A DNA stretch of 64,000 nucleotides from Syngnathus acus (taxonomy: Eukaryota > Chordata > Actinopteri > Syngnathiformes > Syngnathidae), in contig NC_051092.1 of assembly GCF_901709675.1 (NCBI RefSeq), forward strand, positions 6,330,491 to 6,394,490, written 5' to 3'. The position numbers and the translations under genes are program-made. The stretch's first letter is position 1; every line of letters begins with the position of its first letter. The notes under the pieces are model-generated. The model made no database searches and was not told the origin of the DNA. It was given only the letters and a program-made list of their open reading frames with translations. Positions 1-20,380 of this stretch are shown here, one piece after another.

Positions 1-317
1 TAGGTGACTTTAATATTTTCATGAGGTGACTTTAATATTTTTTTCCTAGGTGACTTTAATATGCTGCCAAAGTCTCCCAATTTTGCAGCGTCAATATTGA
101 TAAAAGGTTTGCCAATGAAAAGAAAGCCCACTGCCTGCAACCTTGTAGGGAGAGTGAGAGAGCTTGACGACTGAAAAAAAGCTAAATGATTATAGCCGAA
201 TTGAAGTTGACTCGACTATCGTCATCGTAGCGCCAACTGCAAGAAATTAGAAGTTAAAAGCTGATGACCCTGCCTCTTGCCCAAAACCATTTGGGACGGG
301 CTTTAGCAAACCTAATA

Positions 318-346
318 GTGCGCCTTATAGTCCGGAAAATACGGTA
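318..346 (-). repeat. Terminal fragment of the TACCGTATTTTCC inverted-repeat element
   Basis: GTGCGCCTTATAGTCCGGAA followed by AATACGGTA, matching the right end of the complete copy at 4545-4716. It runs into a TA dinucleotide tract at 344-366. Confidence 0.7.
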
Positions 347-380
347 TATATATATATATATATATATGGCATCTTGATAT

Positions 381-510
381 CCGGCCTTTACCCCGGGTAC
401 TCTGGTTTCCCCCCCATTCTAAAGATATGCATGGTGGGTTATTAGGGTGCTCCAAATTGTCCACAAGTGTGACTGTGTGTGTGTGTGTGTGTGTGTGGTA
501 GTGTGTGTAA
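381..510 (-). repeat. Partial copy of the CTGGAGCCTATCCCAGCTG dispersed repeat, with a TG tract
   Basis: Contains the reverse of the 'exact fit' part of that repeat (GGTACTCTGGTTTCC, CCAAATTGTCC) and then a TG microsatellite at 473-497. Only the central portion is present and it is diverged. Confidence 0.6.
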
Positions 511-2399
511 ATCGGATGCATCTGCCCATTTGTACAACTCTGCATTTAAAACTTAGGACAGAGCACCTGGTATACTCCTCCCAGGGTGGCCAGGACTAAT
601 TGTCACTGTGTGCTGAAAGAGTTGAAAGCAGTTTTGCCATCTGGCTTTTCAAAACCGTTTGCACAAGCAGAAAAAGTTTTTTCCGCCGCCTCTCATTTTG
701 TTGAGCTATGCTGGCAAAATTATGTTTGCACCCACTGTACCTTTAAAATGGGGGCCATTACAATTCATCTCATGTTTTATCAATCAAATTGTGCTGTAAA
801 CTCATCTAAAAACTAATTTTGGTTTTGTTAGAACGAAATCTACTTGTTCACAATATGGTCTCCTGAAAAAATATGATTTTGGCAGTATAAGGATTTGGCC
901 TAACCCCAACAATAAACTCCACAGAGAACGTGCAAAATGAATTGTGCCGCAATACTGCTGTTTCCTGAGCACGCCCTACATCCAGATCTACATCCACATT
1001 TTTTAGTATGAACGAAGGTTTGTGGCCATCTTGGCACACGCACAAATGAATTATTAAGTGCCTTTTTGTAGTAGTATAATCAAATTGTTAGTTACTTTTG
1101 TGTTAATCAGGTTGAAACTTTTGAGGTTTTAAATTTGCTCTTGTAGTAGCTAAGTTGGTTGATTTGTTAACCATTTTGGAGTCTTGTAGTATGTGCAGGT
1201 TTGTCTATAGACTGTCCAACGTCATCAAAAGCTGCGTCTGCCTTAGAGGAGCAAAAAGACAGCAGACATATTTGTGTGGATGGGAAGATTTTTCAAACAA
1301 CATCATGTCTAGTTGTGTGTGCTGGTGTGCGAGGTAGAGTGGAAAAGTGCAGTTCTAGTGCTAACCAGTAACTACTAGTAGTTAACTTGTTCAACTATGA
1401 AGCGCTTTGGTGCACACTAGCTCCATGCAATTTAACCTTTTAATTTGTTATTGTTGTTTGTTATGTTTACCCGAGCCGTTTTCCCCTGGCATCAGAGACC
1501 ACCTCAGCAACTTCAAAGTAGCCCTACAGTGCGATCCCACCGAGAGCACCATCTCAACAATTTGGTGCGATTCTCAGTTCCCTTTGATGTCAAGCAACAA
1601 AACGAAGGCGCGGACGAGCTGGTTTTGTTACTCACCCTGCCATTCAAGTTGTTTGCATTGAGGCCATAGTTCTCCTTTCTTTTGGGCGATAGCCCAAGCA
1701 GGGTTTCTCTACTGATTAAAAATGAACATCGGGCCACTTTGGAACATCTTTTCCCACTCTGAAATCTCAAAAGGATTGGTAAGTTGGCCACCATCTGGCA
1801 ATGTTTGTTTTTTTAAAGTAAATTTCACCATCCATTACAGTTAGTCAGTTTGTTGGTACAAATTATTAACCCCTGTCCGTTATGCATCAACTCTGCCCGT
1901 GCGTCCTGATTAGTCATCGTTGTTTACAAACATGGAAAGGGGACATAATAAAATAATGAATGCGTGTGGGGCGACTTACCATTTCAATATGATACTGTAT
2001 TCAGTGTTGTGGGTTGTTCAGCTAACAAATCAATAAAAGCAACCATCTGTGCCTGTGTTGCCTATGGTGGTTTAAGCTTGAGTACTCTCAGACCCAGCAG
2101 AACATTAGTGTCAGAGCTTCTATCGGAAAAATCCAATCACATCGTTGGACAGGTATAAAGTGGCTCTGATGTTCTCCATTTATGTGATTGTAGATTGTAA
2201 AAGCTTCACCGACTTTTGCTACTCCTACTTGGTAACTCAAAGGAGCTCTTTGATTCAGTCCCACAGATTACTAGCCTTTTTTTGCCTTGTTTTCTGCCCA
2301 AAATCGTTTTCCCCATTAAAAAGCTTTAATCAACCCCTAATTTTAAAACAGTCTTAGATAAATGAAGGAAAAGGCAAAGCGTACTTAACCCATCTGAAG

Positions 2400-2486
2400 C
2401 ACCACTAGGTCTATATGTTCTGGTGCCTGACCCCCTGTAATTTTTTTACTACCTTCCTGCGGCCCACCAGTTGAGACTCACTGATT
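2400..2486. mobile_element. Possible decayed hAT-type end
   Basis: GGCCCACCAGTTGAGACTCA reads as the right terminal end of an hAT-type element (reverse: TGAGTCTCAACTGG). I found no matching left end or target duplication, so it is a guess. Confidence 0.3.
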
Positions 2487-2665
2487 TAGCTCATAATAAG
2501 AACAATTGGGCAGTCAACTAAATGGTGAATCATACGTTAAAATGAAGTTAAGTCTGTCAAATGTCAGTCTTAACTATACATTTGACAAAAGAGTAAACAA
2601 TAAATATAGTAAATAACAAACATACAAAAGATTAATCCAAGACACACACAAGCCACAAAAAAGGC

Positions 2666-3042
2666 TGTTAAGGATCGGATGGAGCAGGGCGACCAAATGC
2701 AGCTTGGACCAGGGTTTATTGCAGAACACAAACTAACAGACTCGGCAAACTGACATGACTTAATGAAATAACAAAAGGACTAACCGACAGGGACGCGAAA
2801 CAAAAGACGTGAATCAAAAAGACAACAGGAACCAAAAAGACATCAAGACAACAACAACACACACACAATGACCCAAAGGGTCATGAAGGGCAGACAGGAC
2901 TTATATACACACGACAGGTAACAAGAGGCAGGTGAGAAGAAGCAAACTAATCATGGGCACACAGGAGGGGAGGGGCGAGCACACAGACAGAAACCATGAC
3001 AACAGAGACACATAGTAACACGGCTGGGGACGAGACGTGACA
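2666..3042 (-). mobile_element. Solo LTR, type A, 377 bp with AAGGC target duplication
   Basis: On the minus strand it begins TGTCACG and ends TTAACA. It is flanked by AAGGC at 2661-2665 and 3043-3047. It has a TATA-like box (TATATAAG, near 2898-2910) and AATAAA (2715-2720) in the order U3-R-U5, followed by the shared segment CCCTGGTCCAAGCTGCATTT. Related copies: 19141-19489 and 52518-52881. A Ty3/gypsy-type LTR is my inference; no internal retroelement genes are present. Confidence 0.85.
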
Positions 3043-4544
3043 AAGGCACTTTCTCCATATACCTTACAGAAGGACCCAAATACACCTAAATCTCGATTTT
3101 ACGCGGACTTTGGGGTCAAGAATTTGGGAAACCCACTAACCCTGAAAGCGCGTCATATAGGAAGTATTTGTTTTTTTTTTAGAAAGGCATGTTTCCAGGC
3201 CAAAGGGGTTGTTGGGCAGCCGATGGGTCCTTTTATCGTCCATCACCGTTCATTTTCACACACATCGAAGTCTGTTGACATTTTATCAAAAGTGAAGCAA
3301 TATGCACATGAGTAAGTCAGTAATTTTGATGCGATGTGAATTGGATGGAAGAGAGAATAAAACAGCCACTTAGTCTACTACTGTGTCCGGCTATGCTCTT
3401 TGACTTATGAGCAACTGTGTGGATGAGGCGCTTCCGCGAACTTCCCCCCTTCTGAATCCTTAACACTATAATATAACGCCTATAAATTGTTCACAGAAAT
3501 GTATCAAATCTCTAGCACTAAGGTTTACGCGCTAGTCATTTAGCTTTATACGGTCCTTATATCATCCATTTAAAATACTCCTTGAAAATGTATTTACGAT
3601 GAAAAAACATAGCAGCACAGCTCACTCCACGGGCCACAAGCCCAATCACATTACCTTAATCAAATTCCTTCGAGATATGTAATGATGATTGTGGCATCTC
3701 GCAGTATAATGTAGTGATCTTAGTGATTAGTGGAGCTACTGAATGCAATTAGCTGCTCCGAGCTACACAGATATTGATTACAGGCTGAAAGCAGATGTGG
3801 AAAATGAAGACACCCTGTAGCAACTAAAAAGTGCGTTTATTGCTATTTAAAAAAATAAAAGAAACGAGATTGGGTTTCTTTCAAAGTCAGTATAAAGAGG
3901 CATTGGAACAAATGAAGAAGGTTGAATCCTCTATGCATATCTGTGTCAGGGAGACACATAATATTCAGCTCATCCCAGCTGGAGCCCTGGTCAGTTCAGC
4001 ACACTTGAATTGACCTCATTTCACACAAAGTATGTTCATTTGAATCTGTGCATGTTCTTCTCACTGTGAAATGTGGGCAATTGTCATGTAGTGTCACCAA
4101 TAAAATAAGACATGACAGATGGATTTTGAAGCAAACTACCAATATAATCTTCTGGCTAGACTGTTTCCTGACAGGAGCATTGTATAAAGACTGTGTTGCA
4201 CTATTACATCCAGCTTCAAGTACTGTATTGCAAAGCGCAGTCTGTGATGAGTCTGACTGAGACTGACAAGCGCGACTATGAAAGATCTACAGTATATGAT
4301 GAAATACGACACTATGTACATAATCATCCCTCAAGTATCTACAGTGGTTGGACTCCACCATGCCATTAGATGTGCTTGTGGAAAGTTGCTTCACACTTGA
4401 GCATTATCCACCAGCATTATCTGTTCACCACATTACCTTCCTTTCCTCTGCAGTTACAATACCAGGTGAAGACTCATTTTATAACACAGTATACACTATC
4501 CTTTATGCTGCTTCAAAACTATCACAGAAAGTATAAATGATGAC

Positions 4545-4716
4545 TACGGTATTTTCCGGACTATAAGGCGCACCTAAAAACCTCAAATTTTCTCAAAAGC
4601 TGACAGTGCGCCTAATAGTCCGGTGTGCCTTATATATGGACAAAGTTTTAAAATGGGACATTTATTGAAGGTGCGCCTTATAGTCCAGTGCGCCTCATGG
4701 TCCGGAAAATACGGTA
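4545..4716. mobile_element. Short inverted-repeat transposon (TACCGTATTTTCC family), complete
   Basis: About 172 bp, left end TACGGTATTTTCCGGACTAT and right end the inverse, GGTCCGGAAAATACGGTA. The body is built from repeated inverted 'AAGGCGCAC' and 'GTGCGCCTT' units, so it can fold on itself. No coding capacity. Same family as 14073-14149, 20381-20770, 31662-32306 and 37637-37882. The transposase superfamily cannot be named from this; the target duplication is unclear. Confidence 0.8.
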
Positions 4717-5442
4717 TACATTTAAAATCAAAAGTAACAGAAAATGGTGGCAAGTTAAATGTTACTTCCAGGATGACATGGATGGATCGCATATAGTGTA
4801 GGCCTACATAATAGAGCTCAGCTGCCTAGGATGTCTTGGAAGGTGGGTCGGTCAGTTTAATAACATTGAATAGTGAGGATTTTGAGTTGCAAAATATGGC
4901 TGGTAAACATCATATGCATATACATACATTTTACATACATTTTTGACTGGCCATGCAGATGTTGGTGTTTTCAATATCTTAATGGGTCTTTTATCTAAAT
5001 GGAAAATAATTCTATTTGAGGGATGACTACTGCTATATCCAAGAACGGGATTTTCTTAACAATATAAATCATAAGACAGTTGCATTAAACCAGCCGCTAA
5101 CTGATTCACAATTGCGTCTTTGCAAACCTAACATTTGTTTGCGACAAATGCCTTGAAAAAAACCTGCCGTTTTCATTGGCTGTAAGCATCTGTGTTGTTG
5201 TAACACAATTCACATGTGATTTGACATTTAGAATCACAGCCAAACTAGTTACAGATGGCTGGCCATTAATGGAAGCTACAGTGAGAGTCATACATCATCA
5301 TTTGTGTCACACAAGAGTACTCTTGAGTTTTTATCTGTTCTTTTCTAGTGTGCTGCAAGGAAATAAATATTGGTCTTAATTTATGGACATTCCACTACGA
5401 CGAAATGTAACATTTGGTGACAGTTTTTAAGTATATAGATTG

Positions 5443-6085
5443 TGTGAGTGTCAGTTTCAGTTCAGTTTAAATTTCAAAGGTTAGATGTTGTATAGTTCTT
5501 GTCACACGCTTATCTTAAAACACTGTGTACAGCTGTTGCTCATACCCTTTTGAAGGTGGAGGTAGAATGTCCAAAATGGAGGCAAGCAGGCATGCAGGCC
5601 GAGGGAGAGAGGCAATGGCAGGCAGGCATGCAGGCCGAGGGAGAGAGGCAATGGCAGGCAGGCAAAGGTGGTAGGCCAAGCAAGGAAAGGGGGGAGAGGG
5701 AATGGCAGGCAGGCAAACAGGTGGCACACAGGTACAAATCCAAATTGTTTGTAATTCAACTAAGGTTTCAACATAAAGGGTTCAAAGAAGTAAACTAAAG
5801 TTTGTTTTCTAAATTCCAAGTTTCAAGTTCCAAAAATTACAAGCTTGGAGCAGACTTGAAGTAGCTTGAAGCGGCCTTTTTAGCGGTAAAAAACCATGTC
5901 ACTACTATCTTCCTTCTTTGTCTAACTGAGACTGACTACCAAGTGGGAGCAGCCTATTTATTTCCCTGATCAGGTGACTGATCAGGTGACCAAAGGCTTT
6001 GTCAAATAAAAGTCCATGGCCCAAGGTCAGCGAATCTTAAACAAAATTAAGAATTTAAGCTAAGGAAACTAAATTGGCTCCAACA
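5443..6085. mobile_element. Solo LTR, type B, 643 bp with GATTG target duplication
   Basis: It starts TGTGAGTG and ends CCAACA (TG...CA) and is flanked by GATTG at 5438-5442 and 6086-6090. It is the twin of 53732-54374 (same length, about nine differences by eye). Inside are two tandem copies of a 36-bp unit (CATGCAGGCCGAGGGAGAGA...). The open frames seen here on both strands are low-complexity products of that unit. Orientation of the parent element is not determined. Confidence 0.9.
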
Positions 6086-8083
6086 GATTGTATTTGGAAA
6101 TTTTTGGTTGTGATACATTACCCAATTTCTTTTCCAAATGTATCGTTTTTCTGTACGTGTACATCTGTCCATTTTCTTAATCTTGTTTTTTGTGCATATA
6201 CACATCCATGGAGAATTTAGTCATTTATTAACCGACCATGTATCTTTTTAAAATGTGGAAGGAAGCCAAAATAAGGGCCAACTCCTGATGGCCAGAGATG
6301 AGAGTTGAAATTTGAATGAAAAACTAACTGTGAGGCAGTAACCACGACTTGACTTGTCTTTCCAAATTATTTTGAAACTATTTGAAAAAATTCTTTCATG
6401 ATCACTTTTCTCTGCTCTCCAAATGAAGTAGATAATTTTGGCCTTGCAAATACTAGTTTTGAGGATCAATGCTTGTGTGCAATGTTTAAAAGATGAAAAC
6501 TTGTAATGCTGTGTGAACGTGGCGTTGCAGAATGACTTAACTTAGCCTGCTAAGTCATTTTAAAAACATCTTCTGAAGTGCAACCAGCTGTGGCGTTTAT
6601 TCACCGTCTCTCTCCATTTGCTTCTTCAGTGGCCTGACAAGATTTTGCACTTGAGCACTGCAGTGCCTGCAGCTTTTCTTCTCCACCTCCAGCATAACTT
6701 TGACAGTATATCATACTTCCCCTTTCAAAGCTAAAAACGAAGACGGAAATAAAATTAAAGGCAATAAAAATTAACTGGGAATGGAACACTCTTAAACACT
6801 GCTTCAAAACTACAAGAACCAAGAAATGCTGATAAACAATTCCTTGTCAAAACAAGTTCAGCATTCTTGGAATTTAACTTATTGCTTAAGCCCCCATCCC
6901 ACTGAAGATAGCAAAATGCGCGTTAGGGTTCAGCAGGGTTTGTTCAAGGTCACCAGATGTTCACCAACAGGTTTAGTGGTATTTCTTGTCCCAAGGAAAT
7001 TATTAACATTAAAAAGTCTCGAAAATTCCCAAGAAAAGTACAGGGTAAGGTCTGGCGAAGGTTTAGAGAACATTTGGAAACTTGAATGAACCCTGACGAG
7101 AATGTAACATTCTCTACCTTCGCAAACATTCACAAATGTTCGCCGCTCAGTCTAGATTGTTTGGTTTTCTTCGTATTTTCAGCCTTGAAGCATAATAGTG
7201 TGAGTCATTTTTAATTTACCGTCACAATACCAATATAAAATGACAATGTTCGTGTTAAAAAGAGAAAGCCAGGAAGCCAGCTGACAGTAAATAAACAAGT
7301 GTTTGGAGAGTGCCTTCGAAAAGGGGAAAAGGTCAAATAATGAATCAAAGTCAATCAATCAAAAACCACATTGTGGTTCATCCAACATAGAAGTCCAATA
7401 ACAGAACACTAATGGGGTTCTGACTAGGGCTGCCATTCCCCCCAATACTGTCATTATCACTCTGATTGCAGCAGGTATTAAGTGCAATTAATATCAAATA
7501 AATAAATAAATAATCTGGAAGGTGCCAAATACTTCTTTTGGCGCTGTACATGATCATTATGATATTGCTACAACAATCGATTTAATGACGGTCCTATGGC
7601 TTTTACATATACTACTCAATGGTCAAAATTCATGAGATTAATTTCTTATGGCCAAATAAATCATCTAAGGAATTATAAAATCTTGATCGACACCACACTA
7701 TGAAATATTGGATTTTATAGATAGATACATTTTTAATAAATTTGATTTTATAGATAGATTTTATAGTTAGATTTTTTATTTGAAGCAAAGTACTGCAATG
7801 TGCCTAACCTATCTCATAAAATAAACAAAATAGGTCAACAGTGTTAACAGATACAACAGTTCATTCTGCATGAAACAAGGTTACTTTCTTACCTGGCTTA
7901 GGTTAATGTTTTTTACTTATATTTGTGGAAATAAAATGTGACAGAAGACATTTCCACAGGGACATGAAACACATTGTTCATTAACAAAACTAACAGACAT
8001 GCCTGCCATGAATTGGAGTTTTCTATGATACTGTTTAATCACTTGAACCATGTTTAGTGTCTCCCGCTCTCTTTTATCTCCAG

Positions 8084-15609
<7,526 letters not shown>

Positions 15610-17902
15610 CAATTTATATCAACATTAGAACATAAAGGTCAATCTGGATTCATTGAGGCATCATTCAAATCTCGAGGAGCTCACTTTTTAACGGTGTATC
15701 ACATGACCGAGCAAGTAGCCACAAGGTGGAGCGAATTCTCCATCACAGTCTAAACAAAGCAGCTGTCCCACAAGTCGGACCCTTGCAGAAAAATCTAAAG
15801 GTTTTGCGGGGCTTAAAAGGAGTTAAAATGGCAGAAACAGAATAAATAATGTATGTATGTGTGTTTGTGTGTGTTTGTGTGTGCGTGCGTGTGTGGGTTG
15901 GATGGATGGATGGACGGATGGATGGATTGTTTTCTACATTTTGCAAAATATTCCAACTTTATTGGAATTGGGGTTGGTAGGACATTTCTAGACTTGCTGA
16001 AATTAATCTGTTTTGAAGGGATAGTCCAGTCTCATACAAATATACCAATCCTTACTCCTGAGACTGCAAATTTAATTTAGGGACTTTCTTTATCCAGTGA
16101 GAGACTAAAATAAATAAATAAATAAATGGTTATTTGAGATATTTGGAGAGTCTGAGACAAACAAACCACTGTTCTACATTGTAATTTCAGAATTTATTTC
16201 AAATATATTTTATTAGTTATATTATCCCATCTGGATTCTTTCATTGCTCCTTAAACACACACTTTAGAAGTAAATGAAATCCTCGCTGTCACACTGTGTT
16301 TAGCATAGAACGGTCAGATTTGATTGGAGGTCAGTGACCCTGACTGTCAGTGGTGATGAAGTAAGATGAGCTCCAAACACCACACTCACTCCACGAGCAG
16401 AGTTCTCTCTGAAGCCATCAGATTTAGCATTGGACCAAGATTTCACCTAATGGTGCATGTCATTTCATTACATGTAGTACAAGTGCATTCCTGTAAGATG
16501 TTTCAAAACTAGTGCAATGTGCCCCACTTTAACTACGAGCACCTGTCTTGCCGAAGGTTTCTGCACACACCTCTGATTTCAAATTACACTTCTGCTGACT
16601 TAATGGACTGAGATTGATAATAAAAATGATAATAATAGGCTTTTCAGTCATGGTTCTAAACAGACTCACACACTAAATCGATAACGATTAAAGGCTTTCC
16701 AATTCATCAGATACTTTAGAAGCACCTTTTATGTCATTGAGCAAAAAAGACAGAACCTTATCTGCTCTTTTTGCCGCATGAATGTGTGGCTGAATAAAAA
16801 GGAGGGGTTTTGCCAGCACGTCATCTGAATTGAAGGCATCTTTAAGCCTTTGTCCATGGAGACCTCATTTTTAACAGGCCCGAGTATAATCGTGTGACAC
16901 CAGAGTGGATGCTAATGAAAGAAAATATGAATTTACCAGCGCCAGCTTTGCATTATTTTCCCATGTACATTTTTCTGCAACTAACTGCACCATTCTTGTC
17001 TTTTTTGTTTGTGGTGAATTAGTGGGTTGGACAGGGAGCAGCAGGGAGCGGAAGTCAAGGAGGATCCACCAATTCTCTGAAGGCACCACCCTCACCCTGA
17101 ACACACACACACACTAACACCAGGCGCACGCAGGCACACACTCAGACGTGCGCACACACAGGCACCCTAAGCCTCAGGTTGGTAGACTAATGAAGAATGG
17201 ACCTACAAAAAGAACCATAAAGGCTTATCCCTACTTTACTTACAAAAAATCTCAAATACATTCCAACTAAACTGCTGCATTATACTATAATCATTGTAGC
17301 TGTTAATAACAATATTAATATTTTGAAACTAACTTACTTTTGTGTGAGTTGTTAGATAACTGTGACTGACTACCTAGGATTAAGTTAAGGTTGGTTCAAC
17401 GTAATAAATGTCAAATTTTGAAGTGAAAATATTTTTTTCTTTCATTTCAGCTTTCTAAAAATATAGTGAACTATTTGCTTCAAGAACATGTCAAGAGGCT
17501 AACAAAAATAAATGAACTTTTTTTCTTTTGCTTAAAGCATGTTTAAGTAGCATTTATCACAGTGTTTGGTCAAAATAAAGAAAATAGAGGCATAGAAATA
17601 TTTGTGTGTATGCATTTTTCAGAGAAGAGCTCTTTTAGAGTGTCTGGGTACAGTTTTTTAAATGTATTCTCTTTCGCTTCAGGGCATTTTAACTGAACTT
17701 TCCTAATTTAGAAATATGCCCCACATAGAGTAAGTGAAATAAAATCAGGATTCCATTTAAAAATGGAACCACCAACCAGTCATTGGCGATATGCTATTTT
17801 AGCAATTTTTTTATCGTGTATTTAAATATAAACAAAAACTCGTTCATCCCCAAAATGCCTTTCTATCTTTGGTAACATACACATTCACAGGAGTTGGCTA
17901 AC

Positions 17903-17941
17903 AAACAAACAAACAAACAAACAAACAAACAAACAAACAAA
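17903..17941 (+). repeat. (AAAC)n microsatellite
   Basis: About ten AAAC units. It produces a repeated CLFV frame on the other strand, which is not a gene. Confidence 0.9.
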
Positions 17942-18397
17942 ACAGCCAACATATTGTGAGTAATAAATGTTCTTCTTAAAGTGAGACAACACCATGTTGT
18001 ATTTGTAAACTTGTTTTACATTTAGGTTTTGAAAAAGTGTTTTGGACACTGTCACAAGTTGCAGTGATGATTTATGTTTGTCAAGTAAATGCATGCATTA
18101 TGCTTAGCTTTGCTTCTGTCAGACGAGAATACAAACACAATCTGTATTGGTTACAATGTCCCTTCAGATGTTATTAATAAATATTTCTTTATGAATGGAT
18201 TGGTGTGTGTGTGTCAAAGAAAACAGCTCACCTGCTCTTTGAGTGCTTTCTACTTATTACTGTAAAAAAAGGAACATTTATGATTAACCACGCAATACAC
18301 ACGGTTGTGTCAAAAGAGATGCAGGAGCTGACATTAGTTACATCAATCTTCAAATGTTCAGCAAAGGGATATCTGTCAAAACTTGAGCCATTAAACC

Positions 18398-18470
18398 ATA
18401 GGTGTCAAACTCAAGGCCCGGGGGCCAGATACGGCCCGCCACCTCATTTTATGTGGCCCGCGAAGACAAA
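18398..18470 (+). mobile_element. hAT-like end fragment (GGTGTCAAACTCAAGGCCCG)
   Basis: TAGGTGTCAAACTC and the 'ggcccgggggccagatacggcccgc' core are the well-known start of an hAT-type vertebrate repeat. It runs straight into the dispersed repeat at 18487-18772 with no right end, so it is truncated. Confidence 0.6.
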
Positions 18471-18486
18471 TTGTGCATCAAATTCC

Positions 18487-18772
18487 TGTGGAGTTTGCAT
18501 GTTCTCCCCATGCCTGTGTGGGTTCTCTCTGGGTGCTCCAGTTTCCTTCCACATCGCAAAAACGTGCATGGAAGGCTGATTGAGCCCTCTAAATTGCCCG
18601 TAGGTGTGAGTGTGTGTGAGGATGGTTGTTCGTCTCTGTGTGCCCTGTGATTGGCTGGCAACCAGTTTAGGGTGTCCCCCGCCTACAGCCCGAAGACCTG
18701 CTGGGATGGACTCCAGCACGGCCGCGACCCCCGTGTAGGCAAGCGGTACAGAAAATGGATGGATATTATCGA
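18487..18772 (-). repeat. Dispersed teleost repeat, reverse orientation, with GGATGGAT end
   Basis: Reads GGAGTTTGCATGTTCTCC to GACCCCCGTGTAGGCAAGCGG then TACAGAAAATGGATGGATA. The 'agcggtacagaaaatggatgg' end is typical of these copies and adjoins the GATG motif that expands elsewhere in the window. Confidence 0.85.
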
Positions 18773-19140
18773 CAGTAGAACATTCTCCTCAACATCGTAA
18801 AACGTGATGTCTGTTATACATACTACAAACATGCTGACATCGGAAATGGCAAATGGTATTTTACTTGTATAGTGCTTTCCCACCTGTTAAGGTCCCCAAA
18901 GCAGGGCCACTGACAAATAGGCCAATTCTGGTGGTCTCTGGCAGATGCCAGTCAGGTTGCTTCGAGCTTGGCTGTAGGCGGAGACTCTTGTGGGGTGGTG
19001 AAATCATTAAAAAAAAAACATTTAAAACTAGCCAGGAACTAACCAGAAAGAAGATTTTTGATTTTCATTTTTCAGGGCAATTCAATAATAAATGGCATCA
19101 AACTTGCTTCCAGGGTCTTTCCCAACTTTTTGTCAAAATC

Positions 19141-19489
19141 TGTCACAGTTTGTTTCCTTGTTTTAATGTCATAGTTTTGGTTCGCATGTCTGTGTGCTCG
19201 CCCCTCCCCTCCTGTGCTCACAATCTATGTAATCGGCGTCGCCTGCCTCTCGTTACCTGTCATGTATGTCAAGTCCTGTCTGCGTGTCACACCCTGTCGG
19301 ATTGTTCTCGTCTCTTGTCTCTCGTCTCCTTGTTTCTAGTCTGCAGTCGGTTCTGTTCTAGTCTTGTTTTGTCTTTCTGTTCCGTTATTCACGTCCCTAG
19401 TCGAGTATCTATAGTTTGCCTTTTGAATTTGTTCAATGAACCCTGGTCCAAGCTGCATTTGGTTGCCCAGCTCCAATCGCTTCATGACA
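19141..19489 (+). mobile_element. Solo LTR, type A, degenerate 349-bp copy
   Basis: It starts TGTCACAG, shares GTGTGCTCGCCCCTCCCCTC and CCCTGGTCCAAGCTGCATTT with 2666-3042 and 52518-52881, and ends TTCATGACA. No target duplication is visible and the interior is diverged, with its poly(A) signal changed to CAATGAA. An older insertion. A long open frame that spans it is spurious. Confidence 0.75.
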
Positions 19490-20380
19490 CTTTTCTTTCT
19501 ATATCAGAGAAAATGACACGAGTTGATAAAAGAAATGGTGAACAAATGATGAACACTCCTTTAATAATTTAGTAATGTTATGATTTAAAACTGGCTGATG
19601 TTGGTTAGATTAGACTGTAGACATCAAACAGGGTTTTAATGCTACCGAAAAGGTTAGCAAATTTAACACAGTATCGCCAAAGAACATAATGCATCTCCTA
19701 TTCAGCTTTCTACTAAACAAAACCGTTAAAAATGCTACAATTTCTAAAGAGACTGTAATTTATCACCACTCAAAACCTTGCCATGCGTCCATTGTGTACA
19801 CTTTTCCTGGTCAGTCACCCAAAGGTACATAAAGAGACAAACATCTACATTGACACCGCGTGGAATCTTCTTAAGGTGTCCAATTAAAGTTTTTTTTCCA
19901 ATGTCAGAGAATGTCAGGGTTTGTGAGAAAAGCAACTAAAGCATGTGAAGAACATTCAAACTCCACACAAAACAATAAAGCCAGAACTCTTGAATTAGTT
20001 TAGTTTTTGTTGTTGTTTTGAGGACTGGATACCAGAGGCAAAAGGTACTCACAGACCAGACGTCTTGTGTGAATCTAATAAACCTGCTTAAGCTGTCATT
20101 TTATTAGATTTACCACATCTGCCCCTGAGGTGTCTAATCTTACCATATAATGAGAATAAATGAAACCGGTCTCCTTGTCTAGTTCAGAGGATGCTCATCA
20201 ATATAAAAAACTCAATGGAGCAGCTATTTGAGCACGCAATTTCAAACAAAAAGACAATCATAGGCAGAAACACTGTCCCGGTAACCATGAATTAATATCA
20301 ATATATCATTATTTAATGTTTTGACTCTAAATTGCTTGCTGCTGTCAAAACAAACCATCACCAACTAAGCAAGGCAATAA

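Larger units (their letters stand above)
1..8083. other. Presumed first intron of syt9, repeat-rich
   Basis: Everything left of the transmembrane exon should be intron, because the missing N-terminal exon was not recognised here. It holds two solo LTRs (2666-3042 and 5443-6085), a full inverted-repeat element (4545-4716), partial copies of other repeats (318-545), and weak hAT-like ends near 2480. Apart from these I see no coding pattern; the open frames are short and composition-driven. Confidence 0.6.

Noticed and set aside
586-816. Possible first exon of syt9 or a transposase fragment
   Set aside because: The translation matches neither the N-terminus of Syt9 as I know it nor a transposase motif, and lacks a clear splice donor in frame.
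5499-5798. A 99-residue frame present identically at 53788-54087
   Set aside because: Tempting as a conserved duplicated gene, but it lies wholly inside the two solo LTRs and its [12 protein letters not shown] repeat comes from the 36-bp tandem unit.
18853-19572. A 239-residue open frame on the plus strand
   Set aside because: It crosses the degenerate type A solo LTR, has no domain I recognise and has LTR-derived Ser/Cys/Leu-rich composition. It is open by chance.
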